Below, piece by piece: positions 15,861 through 23,763 of a stretch of DNA of 35,568 bases (positions are counted from its first letter, which is position 1; each line of letters opens with the position of its first letter). The stretch lies in the NCBI GenBank assembly GCA_012270885.1, contig JAAXHN010000097.1, positions 1 to 35,568 of the forward strand, in the 5' to 3' direction. The notes below the pieces were generated by a model. The model was not told the origin of the DNA and searched no databases. It was given only the letters and a program-made list of their open reading frames with translations. Origin of the DNA: Acidimicrobiia bacterium (GTDB lineage: Bacteria; Actinomycetota; Acidimicrobiia; Spongiisociales; ZC4RG35). Position numbers and translations under genes: made by a program.

Positions 15861-16754
15861 TCAGGCTCGGGGATGCGTGCGGTGATGGGTGGAGCGGAGG
15901 TGTCGGTTGCTGACGCTTGTGTAGACCTGGGTGGTGCCCAGATTGGCATGCCCCAGCAGTTCCTGGACACTGCGCAGGTCGGCCCCTCCCTCGATGAGGT
16001 GGGTGGCGAACGAATGGCGGAGGGCATGGGGGAAACTCCCCAGGCGGGAACGTACCACACGCCTGATCTGGCGAGGGTCCATCCGCCCCCCTCTCACACC
16101 CACGAACAGGGCCTCCCCGGTGTGCGCTCCGGCCAGTGCGGGGCGTCCCTCCTCCAGCCAGCGGCGAATCGCCCGCTGAGCGGGAATCCCGACCGGTGTG
16201 GCGCGGTCTTTGCCTCCCTTCCCCGATACCACTATCAGGTCTCTCCCCTCGATCTGGGGAACGGTTAGTGCGGCCAGTTCGGAGACCCTCAGCCCGGAGG
16301 CATAAGCCAGTTCCAAAATGGCTCGATCCCTCAGGTCGACCGGCTCTGAGCCATCCACAGCCTCGATGGCGTCCGACAACTGTCTCTCCGAGAGGGCCAC
16401 CGGCAAGCGGGAATCCGCCCTGGGAACGGGAAGTGCGCCAGCAGGGTTGGAGGGAATGCAACCCCGTTCATGCAGGTCCCCGAAGAAGGAACGAAGGGAC
16501 GACCCCTTTCGGACCACCGAGGAGCGGGCAAAACCGCGAGTGCTCAGGTAGGCGAAGAACCGTCGGAAATCGTTCCGGTCGATCTCTCCCAGAGAACGGC
16601 GCCCAACCTTGGCGCACAAGACAAGGAATTGGGTGATGTCTCCCCGGTAGGCGTTCACCGTGTGCCCGGAGAGTCGGCGCTGGCCCGCAAGGCGACCCAG
16701 ATACGCCTCCACATCCTCTTCGGCCCACTCGGGCAGGACACCTAGACCAGCCAC
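15861..16754 (-). CDS. xerC: Tyrosine recombinase XerC/XerD family
   Basis: This 297-residue tyrosine recombinase has the full catalytic set: R156 (SGLRVSEL), K182 (GKGGKDR), H243 and R246 ([12 protein letters not shown]), H269 (LLGHANL) and Y278 (TQVYTSV). An N-terminal SAM-like core-binding domain covers about residues 10-100. Length and place (dprA-xerC-rpsB, as in mycobacteria) point to the housekeeping Xer protein that resolves chromosome dimers at dif, not to a mobile-element integrase. The start is GTG at 16754. Whether it is the XerC or the XerD partner cannot be told from the sequence alone. Confidence 0.9.
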   Translation of the reverse strand: MAGLGVLPEWAEEDVEAYLGRLAGQRRLSGHTVNAYRGDITQFLVLCAKVGRRSLGEIDRNDFRRFFAYLSTRGFARSSVVRKGSSLRSFFGDLHERGCIPSNPAGALPVPRADSRLPVALSERQLSDAIEAVDGSEPVDLRDRAILELAYASGLRVSELAALTVPQIEGRDLIVVSGKGGKDRATPVGIPAQRAIRRWLEEGRPALAGAHTGEALFVGVRGGRMDPRQIRRVVRSRLGSFPHALRHSFATHLIEGGADLRSVQELLGHANLGTTQVYTSVSNRHLRSTHHRTHPRA

Positions 16755-16803
16755 TCACCCAATGCTACGGAGCCCTCCGAGTCAACGTCAGGGTTTTAGG
16801 TCA

Positions 16804-16840
16804 GGCCGGATTCCGGCCCATTGTGCCCTCTTTTTGAGGG
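16804..16840. other. Inverted repeats between dprA and xerC
   Basis: The 113-base gap holds a near-perfect palindrome (GGCCGGA/TCCGGCC, 16804-16818) and a small hairpin CCCTC-TTTTT-GAGGG (16826-16840). On the minus strand they come after dprA and could weaken read-through into xerC. There is no T-run after either stem, so I do not call a terminator. Confidence 0.35.
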
Positions 16841-16867
16841 ACTGTCACCGGAGCCGTCCCTCTTTCC

Positions 16868-17959
16868 CTACCCGTTACTCCCATGTTTGGTCTTCAGCCG
16901 GATGACTCCGCTCTCTCTCGTGATACGTCCTTCCGACTCCAGTTCGCCGACGCTCACCAGCAGTCGGGTGAGGGGCCATCCCATCCGCTCGGCCAAGACC
17001 TCCAAGGTGGCGCCGGCCTCCCCGATGGCTTCTTCCAAGTCTCCCTTTACGTCACCCGGCCCGGATACCCGCCGGCAAGCCGGTAATGGATCGATAATGC
17101 CCTCCCGCTCCAGCAAGTCCAGCATATCGGAGGTTCCCAACACCGGCATAGCTCCATCTTGGATCAATTCATTGCAACCCCGGGAAGTCACCCGGTCGAT
17201 GTCTCCGGGGACGGCCAGGACCTCCCGTCCCTGTTCAAGACCCAACCGGGCGCTGATCAGCGCTCCCCCGCCCGCCGCGGCCTCCACTACCAACACCACC
17301 CGGGACAGACCGGTGATGATCCTGTTTCGTACCGGGAATCGCCACGGCTCGGGAACGGTTCCGGGCGGGTATTCGGTAACCACACCCCCGCCGTGCTCCA
17401 AGAGCGCCTCTCCCAGCCGCCGATGGGAGACCGGATACCACCGGTCGAGACCGCACCCAAGAACGGCTACTCCCCTCCCACCGGCCTCCACGACCCCTTG
17501 GTGTGCGGCCCCATCGATCCCCCGCGCCAACCCACTGACCACCACCGCGCCGCGCCGTCCCATGGCCGCGCCGACGGCCTTGGCGATGTTTATGCCATAG
17601 CGGGTGGCTCTTCTCGATCCCACCACTGCCACCCCCGGCGATGTCGGGAGTGCTCCCCTGACGAAAACAAGATCGGGCGGGTCGGGAATAGCTGCCAGCC
17701 AGGGAGGGTAGGAATCCGTGCCCAGCAGCGTCACCGAGACCCCCGAGGAAGCAAGTTCTTCCATGCGCCGCTCGGCCGGAACGCCGACCGCTTCACGGAC
17801 GGCCGGTTTGGTCTTGATCCTGCCCGTCTCGATCATCTGCACCGCTGCCACCGGGTTGGAGGTCTTCACCAGGGTGTGGATCCGCTCAGGGTGCATCCCC
17901 GAGTAGGCCAGCCGTAGCCGGTGGGAGAAATGCGGGACCGGGGGCGGCGTCGGACTCAA
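16868..17959 (-). CDS. dprA: DNA-processing protein DprA
   Basis: This 363-residue member of the DprA/Smf family binds incoming single-stranded DNA and loads RecA during transformation. The Rossmann-like core shows VVGSRRATRYG, VVSGLARGIDGAAHQGVVEAGG, AVLGCGLDRWYPVSHRRL, SEYPPG-type VTEYPPG and RNRIITGLSRVVLVVEA. A small winged-helix C-terminal part follows. The start is TTG at 17959, overlapping the yifB stop as TTGA. The yifB-dprA pair is conserved in actinobacteria. Confidence 0.92.
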   Translation of the reverse strand: MSPTPPPVPHFSHRLRLAYSGMHPERIHTLVKTSNPVAAVQMIETGRIKTKPAVREAVGVPAERRMEELASSGVSVTLLGTDSYPPWLAAIPDPPDLVFVRGALPTSPGVAVVGSRRATRYGINIAKAVGAAMGRRGAVVVSGLARGIDGAAHQGVVEAGGRGVAVLGCGLDRWYPVSHRRLGEALLEHGGGVVTEYPPGTVPEPWRFPVRNRIITGLSRVVLVVEAAAGGGALISARLGLEQGREVLAVPGDIDRVTSRGCNELIQDGAMPVLGTSDMLDLLEREGIIDPLPACRRVSGPGDVKGDLEEAIGEAGATLEVLAERMGWPLTRLLVSVGELESEGRITRESGVIRLKTKHGSNG

Positions 17960-19422
17960 ACCCCGGTCCGGTAGGAGAGAGCCTCCAGCACGTGGACGCT
18001 CTCCACCCGCTCGGATTCGGCGAGATCGGCGAGGGTCCTGGCTACCCGCCGTACCCGGTCATAGCCCCGGCCGGTGAGATTGCCCCGATCGATGTTGCCC
18101 GCCAGTACCTGCTTGGCCTTGCCGCTCCACGCAAGAGCGTCGAGAGCCGCAGGGGACAGGTCTCCGTTGAGCCCGCCGCGCCGGGCCTGAATTTCCCGCG
18201 CCCTCTCTACTCTCTTCCGCACAGCCTCGCTCGGCTCGCCGGGACTCCCGGTCATCTCCCCCGTCTCCATTCGCCCCAGAAACACGCGTACATCGAAGCG
18301 GTCCAGCAAGGGACCCGAGAGGCGACGCCGATAGCGATCCACCGAAGAAGGGGAACATCGGCACTGCCGCACCGTGTCGTTCGACCAGCCGCACGGGCAG
18401 GGATTGGTGGCGGCGACCACCAGCGCCCGGCAGGGAAGAGTCACCGATGCTCCCCTGCGGGTGATGGTCACCAATCCCTCCTCCAAGGGTTGGCGAAGCG
18501 CGTCAATGAGATAGGCCGGGAACTCCCCCAACTCGTCCAGGAACAACACTCCGTGATGAGCCAGAGAGAGATCTCCCGGCGTCGGGATTCCGCTCCCCCC
18601 GCCAAGCAACCCTGCCACCGAAGCCGTGTGATGAGGAGCCCGGAACGGCCGGACCAGGACCGGGCGGCGGCGGTTTGCGGCGGCCCAGACACAAGCCACC
18701 TCCATCTCCTCCTCCCTGGTGAAACGGGGAAGTATCCCCGGAAGCCGCTTGGCCAGCATCGTCTTTCCCATCCCTGGAGGACCGGACATGAGGACGTGGT
18801 GACGACCGGCTGCGGCAATCTCCAGACCTCTGCGGGCGAACTCCTGACCGCGCACATCCGCCATATCCGGGACAGAGAGCGTGGGCGCCTTGGGTGTCCG
18901 TGAGGGAGAGGGAGCCGTCCTGCCCTCCACGGCGCCAACCGCCTCGGCCAACCCGTCCACAGCATATAGATCCACTGCCGGAACCAGTGCCGCCTCCTCC
19001 GCCATCTCCCGGGGCACAATGCAGGGAAGACCCTCGCGGACCGCCACCAGCGTGGCCGCCAAGACCCCGCGGCAGGATCTGACCCGCCCGTCCAACGCCA
19101 ATTCCCCCACCGCCACCACTCCCGGGTGCCTGATCGAGACCTTCCCGTCAGCGATCAGCACTCCCAAGGCGATGGGAAGATCGAAGGCGGAGCCGGACTT
19201 GGGAAGATCGGCCGGCGCCAGGTTGACGGTCACCTCGCTCCGGGGCATCTCATAGCCGGATGAGGCCATGGCCGCCCTCACGCGGTAACGGGCCTCCCTC
19301 ACCGCTGTGTCGGGCAGTCCCACCAGACCGAACTTGGAGCGGGTCTTGCCCAGATGGACTTCAACGCTGACCGGCCGGGCCGTCACCCCTGTCATCGCCG
19401 CCGAATACACCCGTGTGCTCAT
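17956..19422 (-). CDS. YifB/ComM family AAA+ ATPase (Mg-chelatase-like)
   Basis: This 488-residue protein has an N-terminal Lon-S5-like domain (about 1-170; NLAPADLPKSGSAFDLPIALG). The AAA+ core follows, with Walker A GPPGMGKT (about 212-219) and Walker B GVLFLDELGEF (about 290-300), then a Cys cluster in NPCPCGWSNDTVRQCRC (about 340-356) and a C-terminal lid domain. ComM is a hexameric helicase that promotes branch migration during natural transformation, and its pairing with dprA fits such a role. Many non-transforming bacteria also keep the pair, so competence is not proven. Four-base overlap with dprA. Confidence 0.92.
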   Translation of the reverse strand: MSTRVYSAAMTGVTARPVSVEVHLGKTRSKFGLVGLPDTAVREARYRVRAAMASSGYEMPRSEVTVNLAPADLPKSGSAFDLPIALGVLIADGKVSIRHPGVVAVGELALDGRVRSCRGVLAATLVAVREGLPCIVPREMAEEAALVPAVDLYAVDGLAEAVGAVEGRTAPSPSRTPKAPTLSVPDMADVRGQEFARRGLEIAAAGRHHVLMSGPPGMGKTMLAKRLPGILPRFTREEEMEVACVWAAANRRRPVLVRPFRAPHHTASVAGLLGGGSGIPTPGDLSLAHHGVLFLDELGEFPAYLIDALRQPLEEGLVTITRRGASVTLPCRALVVAATNPCPCGWSNDTVRQCRCSPSSVDRYRRRLSGPLLDRFDVRVFLGRMETGEMTGSPGEPSEAVRKRVERAREIQARRGGLNGDLSPAALDALAWSGKAKQVLAGNIDRGNLTGRGYDRVRRVARTLADLAESERVESVHVLEALSYRTGV

Positions 19423-19529
19423 CCCTCCAGCATGTGGCGGATCCCCGGGCTTTCCTGTCCTCTCTGTCCCGGTTTTACCGCGACAAAGCAGTTTAAATCA
19501 CAGGACCGCGCCGAGGTGGAACCAACGAA

Positions 19530-20306
19530 TCAGCGACCGCGGAACCGAGGAGACCGTTTTTGGAGAAATGAGGCCACTCCCTCGCGATGGTCGTCAGTGC
19601 CCAGGCAAATCGACTGGGATTGTCCCTCCCAGGCCGTCGCCTCCTCGAGAGACAACTCCCAGGAACGGTCAAGTCCCTGTTTGATGAACATCTGGGCCAC
19701 GGGCGCCCCGGCCAGAAACCCTTCGGCCACTTCGGCTGCCCGTTCATCCAGCCGATCGGGGTCCACCACTGCCCACACCAGCCCCCTCTCCAGTGCCTCG
19801 GCGGCAGAGACCATCCGTCCCGACAGGGCGATCTCCTTGGCAAACTGGGCGCCCGCCAGCCGGGGAAGCAACCAACTCAGGCCCATATCCAAGCTCAAGC
19901 CCCGACGAGCGAAGATGGCTGAGAACCGGGCCCTATGGGTGGCAACCACCACATCACATCCCAGGGCAAGACTCATTCCCGCTCCCGCTGCAACTCCGTC
20001 CACCGCCGCCACAGTGGGCTTGGTCAGCCTGTGAAGGGCCAGGGCGGTTTCCCCGACCACCTTCATGCGGCGCTGTGCATCCACCACTCCATCCGATCGA
20101 GGGCCGGCGGATGGATCCAGATCGGCGCCGGCGCAGAAGTCCCCCCCTCGTCCCGATATAACCAGTACCCGTTGGGAGGAACGCTCACAGGCGGAGAAAG
20201 CTTCCTGGAGTTCTTTCCATCCCTCGGGAGGAATGGCATTCTTGCGGAAGGGACGGTCCAGCCACAGCCAACGCACCGGTCCGCGGTCCTCGGTCTCGAG
20301 CCACAT
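19530..20306 (-). CDS. Enoyl-CoA hydratase/isomerase family protein
   Basis: This 258-residue crotonase-fold protein has the oxyanion-hole strings GGDFCAGADL (54-63) and DGVAAGAGMSLALGCD (103-118). The two glutamates of classic enoyl-CoA hydratase (equivalents of rat E144 and E164) are replaced by S112 and F132, while D140 in SLDMGLSW matches the Asp used by some isomerases and dehalogenases of the fold. The CoA-ester reaction is therefore likely to be isomerisation or another crotonase reaction, not simple hydration; this is inference. The gene separates yraN from yifB, two genes usually close together. Confidence 0.8.
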   Translation of the reverse strand: MWLETEDRGPVRWLWLDRPFRKNAIPPEGWKELQEAFSACERSSQRVLVISGRGGDFCAGADLDPSAGPRSDGVVDAQRRMKVVGETALALHRLTKPTVAAVDGVAAGAGMSLALGCDVVVATHRARFSAIFARRGLSLDMGLSWLLPRLAGAQFAKEIALSGRMVSAAEALERGLVWAVVDPDRLDERAAEVAEGFLAGAPVAQMFIKQGLDRSWELSLEEATAWEGQSQSICLGTDDHREGVASFLQKRSPRFRGR

Positions 20307-20347
20307 ATTTCCATAGGGTAAGGCGTCGCGCTAGGTTGGGTCCTCAG

Positions 20348-20461
20348 ATGGGATTCAATCCATTTCGACCCCACCGAAAGACCACCGCCGACCTGGTTAT
20401 GGTGGTTGCCGCACTGGCGGTCACCGTTGCGGTGGTGCTGTGGGCGATCCTGGCTGGGTGA
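20348..20461 (+). CDS. 37-residue single-helix membrane peptide
   Basis: An ATG at 20348 opens a 37-codon frame ending TGA at 20461. The peptide is basic at the start (MGFNPFRPHRKTTADL) and then has one strongly hydrophobic helix of about 20 residues (VMVVAALAVTVAVVLWAIL) ending in AG. This is a clean positive-inside membrane peptide with high-GC third positions. I do not recognise the family, though small basic-plus-one-helix proteins are common in actinobacteria. It lies divergent from the enoyl-CoA hydratase gene (41 bases apart) and convergent with yraN (four bases between stops), the only + strand gene in a long minus-strand region. The ribosome site is weak. Confidence 0.55.
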   Translation: MGFNPFRPHRKTTADLVMVVAALAVTVAVVLWAILAG

Positions 20462-20465
20462 CCCT

Positions 20466-20828
20466 CTAGCCGGCCCGGGGCAACCAGAGCAAGTCCACAC
20501 CGTCCCGATGGAACCGAACCGCGATCAGATCGACGCGACGCGCCCGGGCAGACAGGGATGCCGCCAGTTTCCTCACCTGTCGCGCCTTGGGGGCATCGAA
20601 GGCATCCAACGGGTCAGGCGACCTCGCGTCAGAGACCGCCCACCGGCTCCTGACCTCGACGACAGTTCTCTCCCCGTCGACCTCGGCCAGTATGTCTATT
20701 TCCCCTCGGCCCACTCGCAGGTTTCGAGCCAGTACCAGGTGACCTCTGCTCTTCAGAAATCGGGCGGCCAGATCTTCCGCGGCTCGGCCGGTGTCCCGGC
20801 GGGAGAGATCGTCGCTTCGGGGGTCCAT
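20466..20828 (-). CDS. yraN: YraN family (UPF0102) nuclease-fold protein
   Basis: This 120-residue protein is the usual size for YraN. The restriction-endonuclease-like core is visible: GRAAEDLAARFLKSRGH, NLRVGRGEIDIL and VVEVRSR, giving the E...D...ExR pattern where many members have ExK. Its cellular role is unsettled; it is often found near ribosomal RNase HII, lepB and yifB genes, as here. TGAGGA precedes the ATG at 20828. A 113-base gap with no gene separates it from lepB. Confidence 0.88.
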   Translation of the reverse strand: MDPRSDDLSRRDTGRAAEDLAARFLKSRGHLVLARNLRVGRGEIDILAEVDGERTVVEVRSRWAVSDARSPDPLDAFDAPKARQVRKLAASLSARARRVDLIAVRFHRDGVDLLWLPRAG

Positions 20829-20941
20829 TCCTCAGGTATACGGCAGGGATGTGACATCCAACCCCGTCCTGTCGCCGTCACCCTTCCACCCACGCGGGGA
20901 TTCCCGCCTGAAACTGTCAACAACGTCCCTGGGAAGTGCAT

Positions 20942-21505
20942 CTAGATACCGCCCAAGCGGCCCAGGGGCCAGATGCGAAAGACGGCCTTACCCACCACCA
21001 TATCCTCGTGGACCGTCCCGAACACCCGGCTGTCCGAAGACTTGGCGCGATGATCGCCCATCAGAAAGATGTGATCCTCCTCCACCTCGATCGTTAGAGT
21101 CTCCTCCCTGGTGGAAGACCCCAGGTACGGCTCCTCCAAGATCTCACCGTTCACCCAAACCTGATTCTGCAGAATCTCGACTCGATCTCCTCCCGTGGCA
21201 ATCACCCGCTTGATCAGGTCGGCCTCGGATATGTCATACCAGCCGAAAGCCTCCCGGACCTCGTGCCACACCACTTCCAGGACATTCCGGTCCGGTTCAG
21301 GACGGCCCGGAGGCGAAAAAACCACAACATCTCCCTTGGCCGGTTCCCCGAACAGATAACTCACCTTGGAGACCATGACCCGGTCTCCCACCTGGAGGGT
21401 GGGATGCATGGACTGTGAGGGAATCTCGAACGGCTGGATCAGGAGCGATTTGATCAGCACCGCCAAGATGACCGCCCCCAATAACAGCACGGCCATCTCC
21501 ACCAC
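20942..21505 (-). CDS. lepB: Signal peptidase I (start uncertain)
   Basis: The catalytic serine lies in IPSQSMHP (S32 by the GTG start used here) and the catalytic lysine is K99 in DLIKRVIATGGD. GDHRAKSSDSRVFG is the usual late box. The enzyme cuts signal peptides from exported proteins on the outer face of the membrane. With the GTG at 21505 the protein begins directly with its membrane helix (187 residues). The frame stays open 42 codons further upstream to the rplS stop, and that stretch ends in PGWRIRSAVVEMAVLLLG, which looks like the natural cytoplasmic lead-in of lepB, yet it has no ATG, GTG or TTG. A CTG at 21631 overlaps the rplS stop as CTGA. Confidence 0.92.
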   Translation of the reverse strand: MVEMAVLLLGAVILAVLIKSLLIQPFEIPSQSMHPTLQVGDRVMVSKVSYLFGEPAKGDVVVFSPPGRPEPDRNVLEVVWHEVREAFGWYDISEADLIKRVIATGGDRVEILQNQVWVNGEILEEPYLGSSTREETLTIEVEEDHIFLMGDHRAKSSDSRVFGTVHEDMVVGKAVFRIWPLGRLGGI

Positions 21506-21627
21506 CGCCGACCTGATGCGCCATCCAGGGCGAGCCGGGGCCGCCAGTGCGCCGTTGCGGTCAGACGCTTCTTGCTCCTCGGGGTCCGTTACGGGAACCG
21601 GGAGGATGCCATCAGGCTGTCTTTCGG

Positions 21628-21972
21628 TCAGTCGCGTCTCTCTTTTATGCGAGCCGACCGACCCGACCGGCCCCGCAGGTAATTTAGCTTCGCCCGGCGT
21701 ACCAGCCCTTTGCGAAGTACTTCGATCCGGCTCACAATCGGGGCGTGAACCGGGAAGATGCGCTCCACGCCCACTCCGAAACTGATCTTGCGAACGGTGA
21801 AAGTCTCCTGCAAGCCTCCCCCGCTCCGGCCTATCACCACTCCCTCGAAGGCCTGTATACGCTCTCGACCGGCCTCCATCACCCGAACATGGACGCGAAC
21901 GGTGTCTCCCGGTCGGAAATCGGGTAGGTCATCTCGGAGAAATCCTTGTTCAAGCAACCGAATGTCGTTCAT
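21628..21972 (-). CDS. rplS: 50S ribosomal protein L19
   Basis: This is a 114-residue L19 with [60 protein letters not shown] and ARIKERR. The frame extends 16 codons further to a TTG, but the ATG at 21972 (MNDIRLLEQ) matches the family N-terminus. It lies 57 bases after trmD in the usual trmD-rplS order. Confidence 0.95.
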   Translation of the reverse strand: MNDIRLLEQGFLRDDLPDFRPGDTVRVHVRVMEAGRERIQAFEGVVIGRSGGGLQETFTVRKISFGVGVERIFPVHAPIVSRIEVLRKGLVRRAKLNYLRGRSGRSARIKERRD

Positions 21973-22029
21973 AGTCAAACCCGTGGTGTTGATAAAGAGG
22001 GATGGCGGACACCCGCCCAAATCCCTAGC

Positions 22030-22716
22030 TTACCACTCCTCAATATTGCAGATTCCCTCCAATAGATCAGGTCGACGGTCCCGCGTCCTCTCCTTCCGCC
22101 GGGCGGTTCTCCAAGCGGCGATGCGTCCATGGTCGCCCGAGAGCAGCACCTCGGGAGCCGGCCAGCCCCTGAAAACCGAAGGCCGGGTGTAGACCGGTTC
22201 TTCCAGCAGGCCTTCCCGGAACGACTCGAAAACCACGGAACAGGGATTCCCCACCGCGTTAGGCAGCAAGCGGACGATCCCCTCGGTCACCAGAAGGGCC
22301 GCCACCTCCCCTCCTGCCAGCACGTAATCTCCCACCGAGACTTCCTCGTCGATGAAATTCTCGGCGATCCGCTCGTCCACCCCTTCGTAGCGACCGCACA
22401 CCAGTGTCAGATGATCGAGGTCCGACCACCGGTCCAGCATGGCCTGATCAAGGAGTCTGCCGGCCGGGGTGAACAGGACCCTGTGGGTGCCTTCGAGGGG
22501 GTCCAGCGCCTTGGCGAGGGGCTCGGGCATCATTACCATGCCCGGACCTCCCCCGAAAGGAGCATCGTCCACCGCCCGGTGCGGACCCTCGGCGTAATCC
22601 CGGAGGTCGATCAGGTCCACTTCTACCAACCCGGCCACGAGGGCCCGGCCCAGGATCCCCACAGCCAGGGCTTGGGGAAAGTAGTCAGGGAAGATGGTGA
22701 TTATCGAAATCTTCAT
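22030..22716 (-). CDS. trmD: tRNA (guanine-37-N1)-methyltransferase
   Basis: This 228-residue SPOUT-class enzyme methylates G37 next to the anticodon and so prevents frameshifting. The start MKISIITIFPDYF at 22716 matches the family; an upstream in-frame start would add eight unrelated residues. Other landmarks are DDAPFGGGPGMVMMPEP, the knot motif LVCGRYEGVDERI and SVGDYVLAGGE. It is the first gene of this operon here: rimM and rpsP, which usually precede it, are replaced by the divergent hopanoid operon. Confidence 0.95.
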   Translation of the reverse strand: MKISIITIFPDYFPQALAVGILGRALVAGLVEVDLIDLRDYAEGPHRAVDDAPFGGGPGMVMMPEPLAKALDPLEGTHRVLFTPAGRLLDQAMLDRWSDLDHLTLVCGRYEGVDERIAENFIDEEVSVGDYVLAGGEVAALLVTEGIVRLLPNAVGNPCSVVFESFREGLLEEPVYTRPSVFRGWPAPEVLLSGDHGRIAAWRTARRKERTRDRRPDLLEGICNIEEW

Positions 22717-22754
22717 TGCCCAAAACATTAATCCAACCACTTGATCTCACTAGT

Positions 22755-22799
22755 GTTGGTTGCCGCTCTTTCTCCTAAGAGCGCTTCCGTAACGCCAAC
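22755..22799 (+). ncRNA. Structured leader upstream of hpnC (unassigned)
   Basis: GTTGG (22755-22759) can pair with CCAAC (22795-22799), enclosing a perfect six-base stem GCTCTT/AAGAGC (22765-22770 and 22777-22782) with a TCTCCT loop. Alternative CAAC/GTTG pairings are possible with bases just downstream. The structure lies in the roughly 200-base gap before the conserved part of hpnC. I match it to no known riboswitch class. Confidence 0.3.
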
Positions 22800-22935
22800 C
22801 GCGGTGCCCGTTGGGCGGGGGTGTGGTTCCATCAAGAGAGCAACTGACCGGGGACCAGAGGGGCGTTCCCATAAGCCGGATCCCTCGCCTGCGTCACCCG
22901 AGACCCTCCGGGAGCACTCCGATCTAGAAGCCCTC

Positions 22936-23763
22936 ATGGCCCAAGCCGCCCACGAGAACTTCCCGGTGGCGCTGAGAGCGTTGCCCAAACATCTGCGCCA
23001 GCACTTGGAAGCCATCTACGGATATGCGCGACTCACTGACAACCTGGGCGACGAATACCCCGGAGACCGCTTGGCAGCTCTGGACTGGCTGCAGGAACAA
23101 CTGGAGAAGCTGTTCGCTGGGAAAGCCTCCCACCCCGTCTTTCGTCAACTGCTTCCCACGGTTACGGCCTTCGGGCTCTCCCGCACTCCGTTCGACCAGT
23201 TGCTAGCCGCCAACCGGATGGACCAGCACAAGAAGAGCTACGCAAACTGGGACGAACTGATGGAATACTGCCGACTTTCGGCGAACCCCGTAGGACATCT
23301 GGTTCTGGCCGTCTTCGAATCGGCTACCGACGACCGCCTGGCCGCCTCCGACGCCGTGTGCAGCGGCCTTCAGGTATTGGAGCACCTCCAGGACCTGGGG
23401 GAGGACGCCAGGGCAGGTCGAATCTACATGCCCATCGATGACATGGAACGATTCGGCTGCACACGCGGGGATCTGCTGGCGCCGGTGACCGGCAAGAGAC
23501 TGCGAAGCCTGGTGGCGCACCAGGTCGGGCGTACCCGCGACATGGTCGGGAAAGGAGAATCGCTGGTGGCGTCCCTGAGGGGATACCCTCGCCTGGCCAT
23601 CGCCGGATTCGTGGCTGGGGGTCTGGCCGGCTTGGACGCCATCTCAGCGGCGCGCTTCGATGTACTGGGCGGCAACCGCCAGGCAGGGGGCCTGAGGCTA
23701 ACCCGCCGCTTCGTCCCGCTGTACCTGGGGTCCCTGGCCCGCCGGCGACGGCCAGCTCGATGA
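22936..23763 (+). CDS. hpnC: Squalene/phytoene synthase-like HpnC (hydroxysqualene synthase)
   Basis: From the ATG at 22936 this is 275 residues, close to the family norm. The alpha-helical prenyl-synthase fold shows the two Asp-rich motifs in YGYARLTDNLGDEYPGDR and HLQDLGEDARAGRIYMP, and HENFPVALRALPKHLRQHL at the N-terminus is typical of HpnC. HpnC converts presqualene diphosphate to hydroxysqualene in the HpnCDE route to squalene. The frame runs open further upstream (GTG at 22804, TTG at 22741); a start at 22804 would add 44 residues, partly Pro-rich, and cannot be ruled out. The stop overlaps hpnD by four bases. Confidence 0.88.
   Translation: MAQAAHENFPVALRALPKHLRQHLEAIYGYARLTDNLGDEYPGDRLAALDWLQEQLEKLFAGKASHPVFRQLLPTVTAFGLSRTPFDQLLAANRMDQHKKSYANWDELMEYCRLSANPVGHLVLAVFESATDDRLAASDAVCSGLQVLEHLQDLGEDARAGRIYMPIDDMERFGCTRGDLLAPVTGKRLRSLVAHQVGRTRDMVGKGESLVASLRGYPRLAIAGFVAGGLAGLDAISAARFDVLGGNRQAGGLRLTRRFVPLYLGSLARRRRPAR

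Noticed and set aside
15861-16754. The tyrosine recombinase as evidence of an integrated mobile element
   Set aside because: It sits in the conserved dprA-xerC-rpsB order, has Xer length, and there are no flanking repeats or tRNA target.
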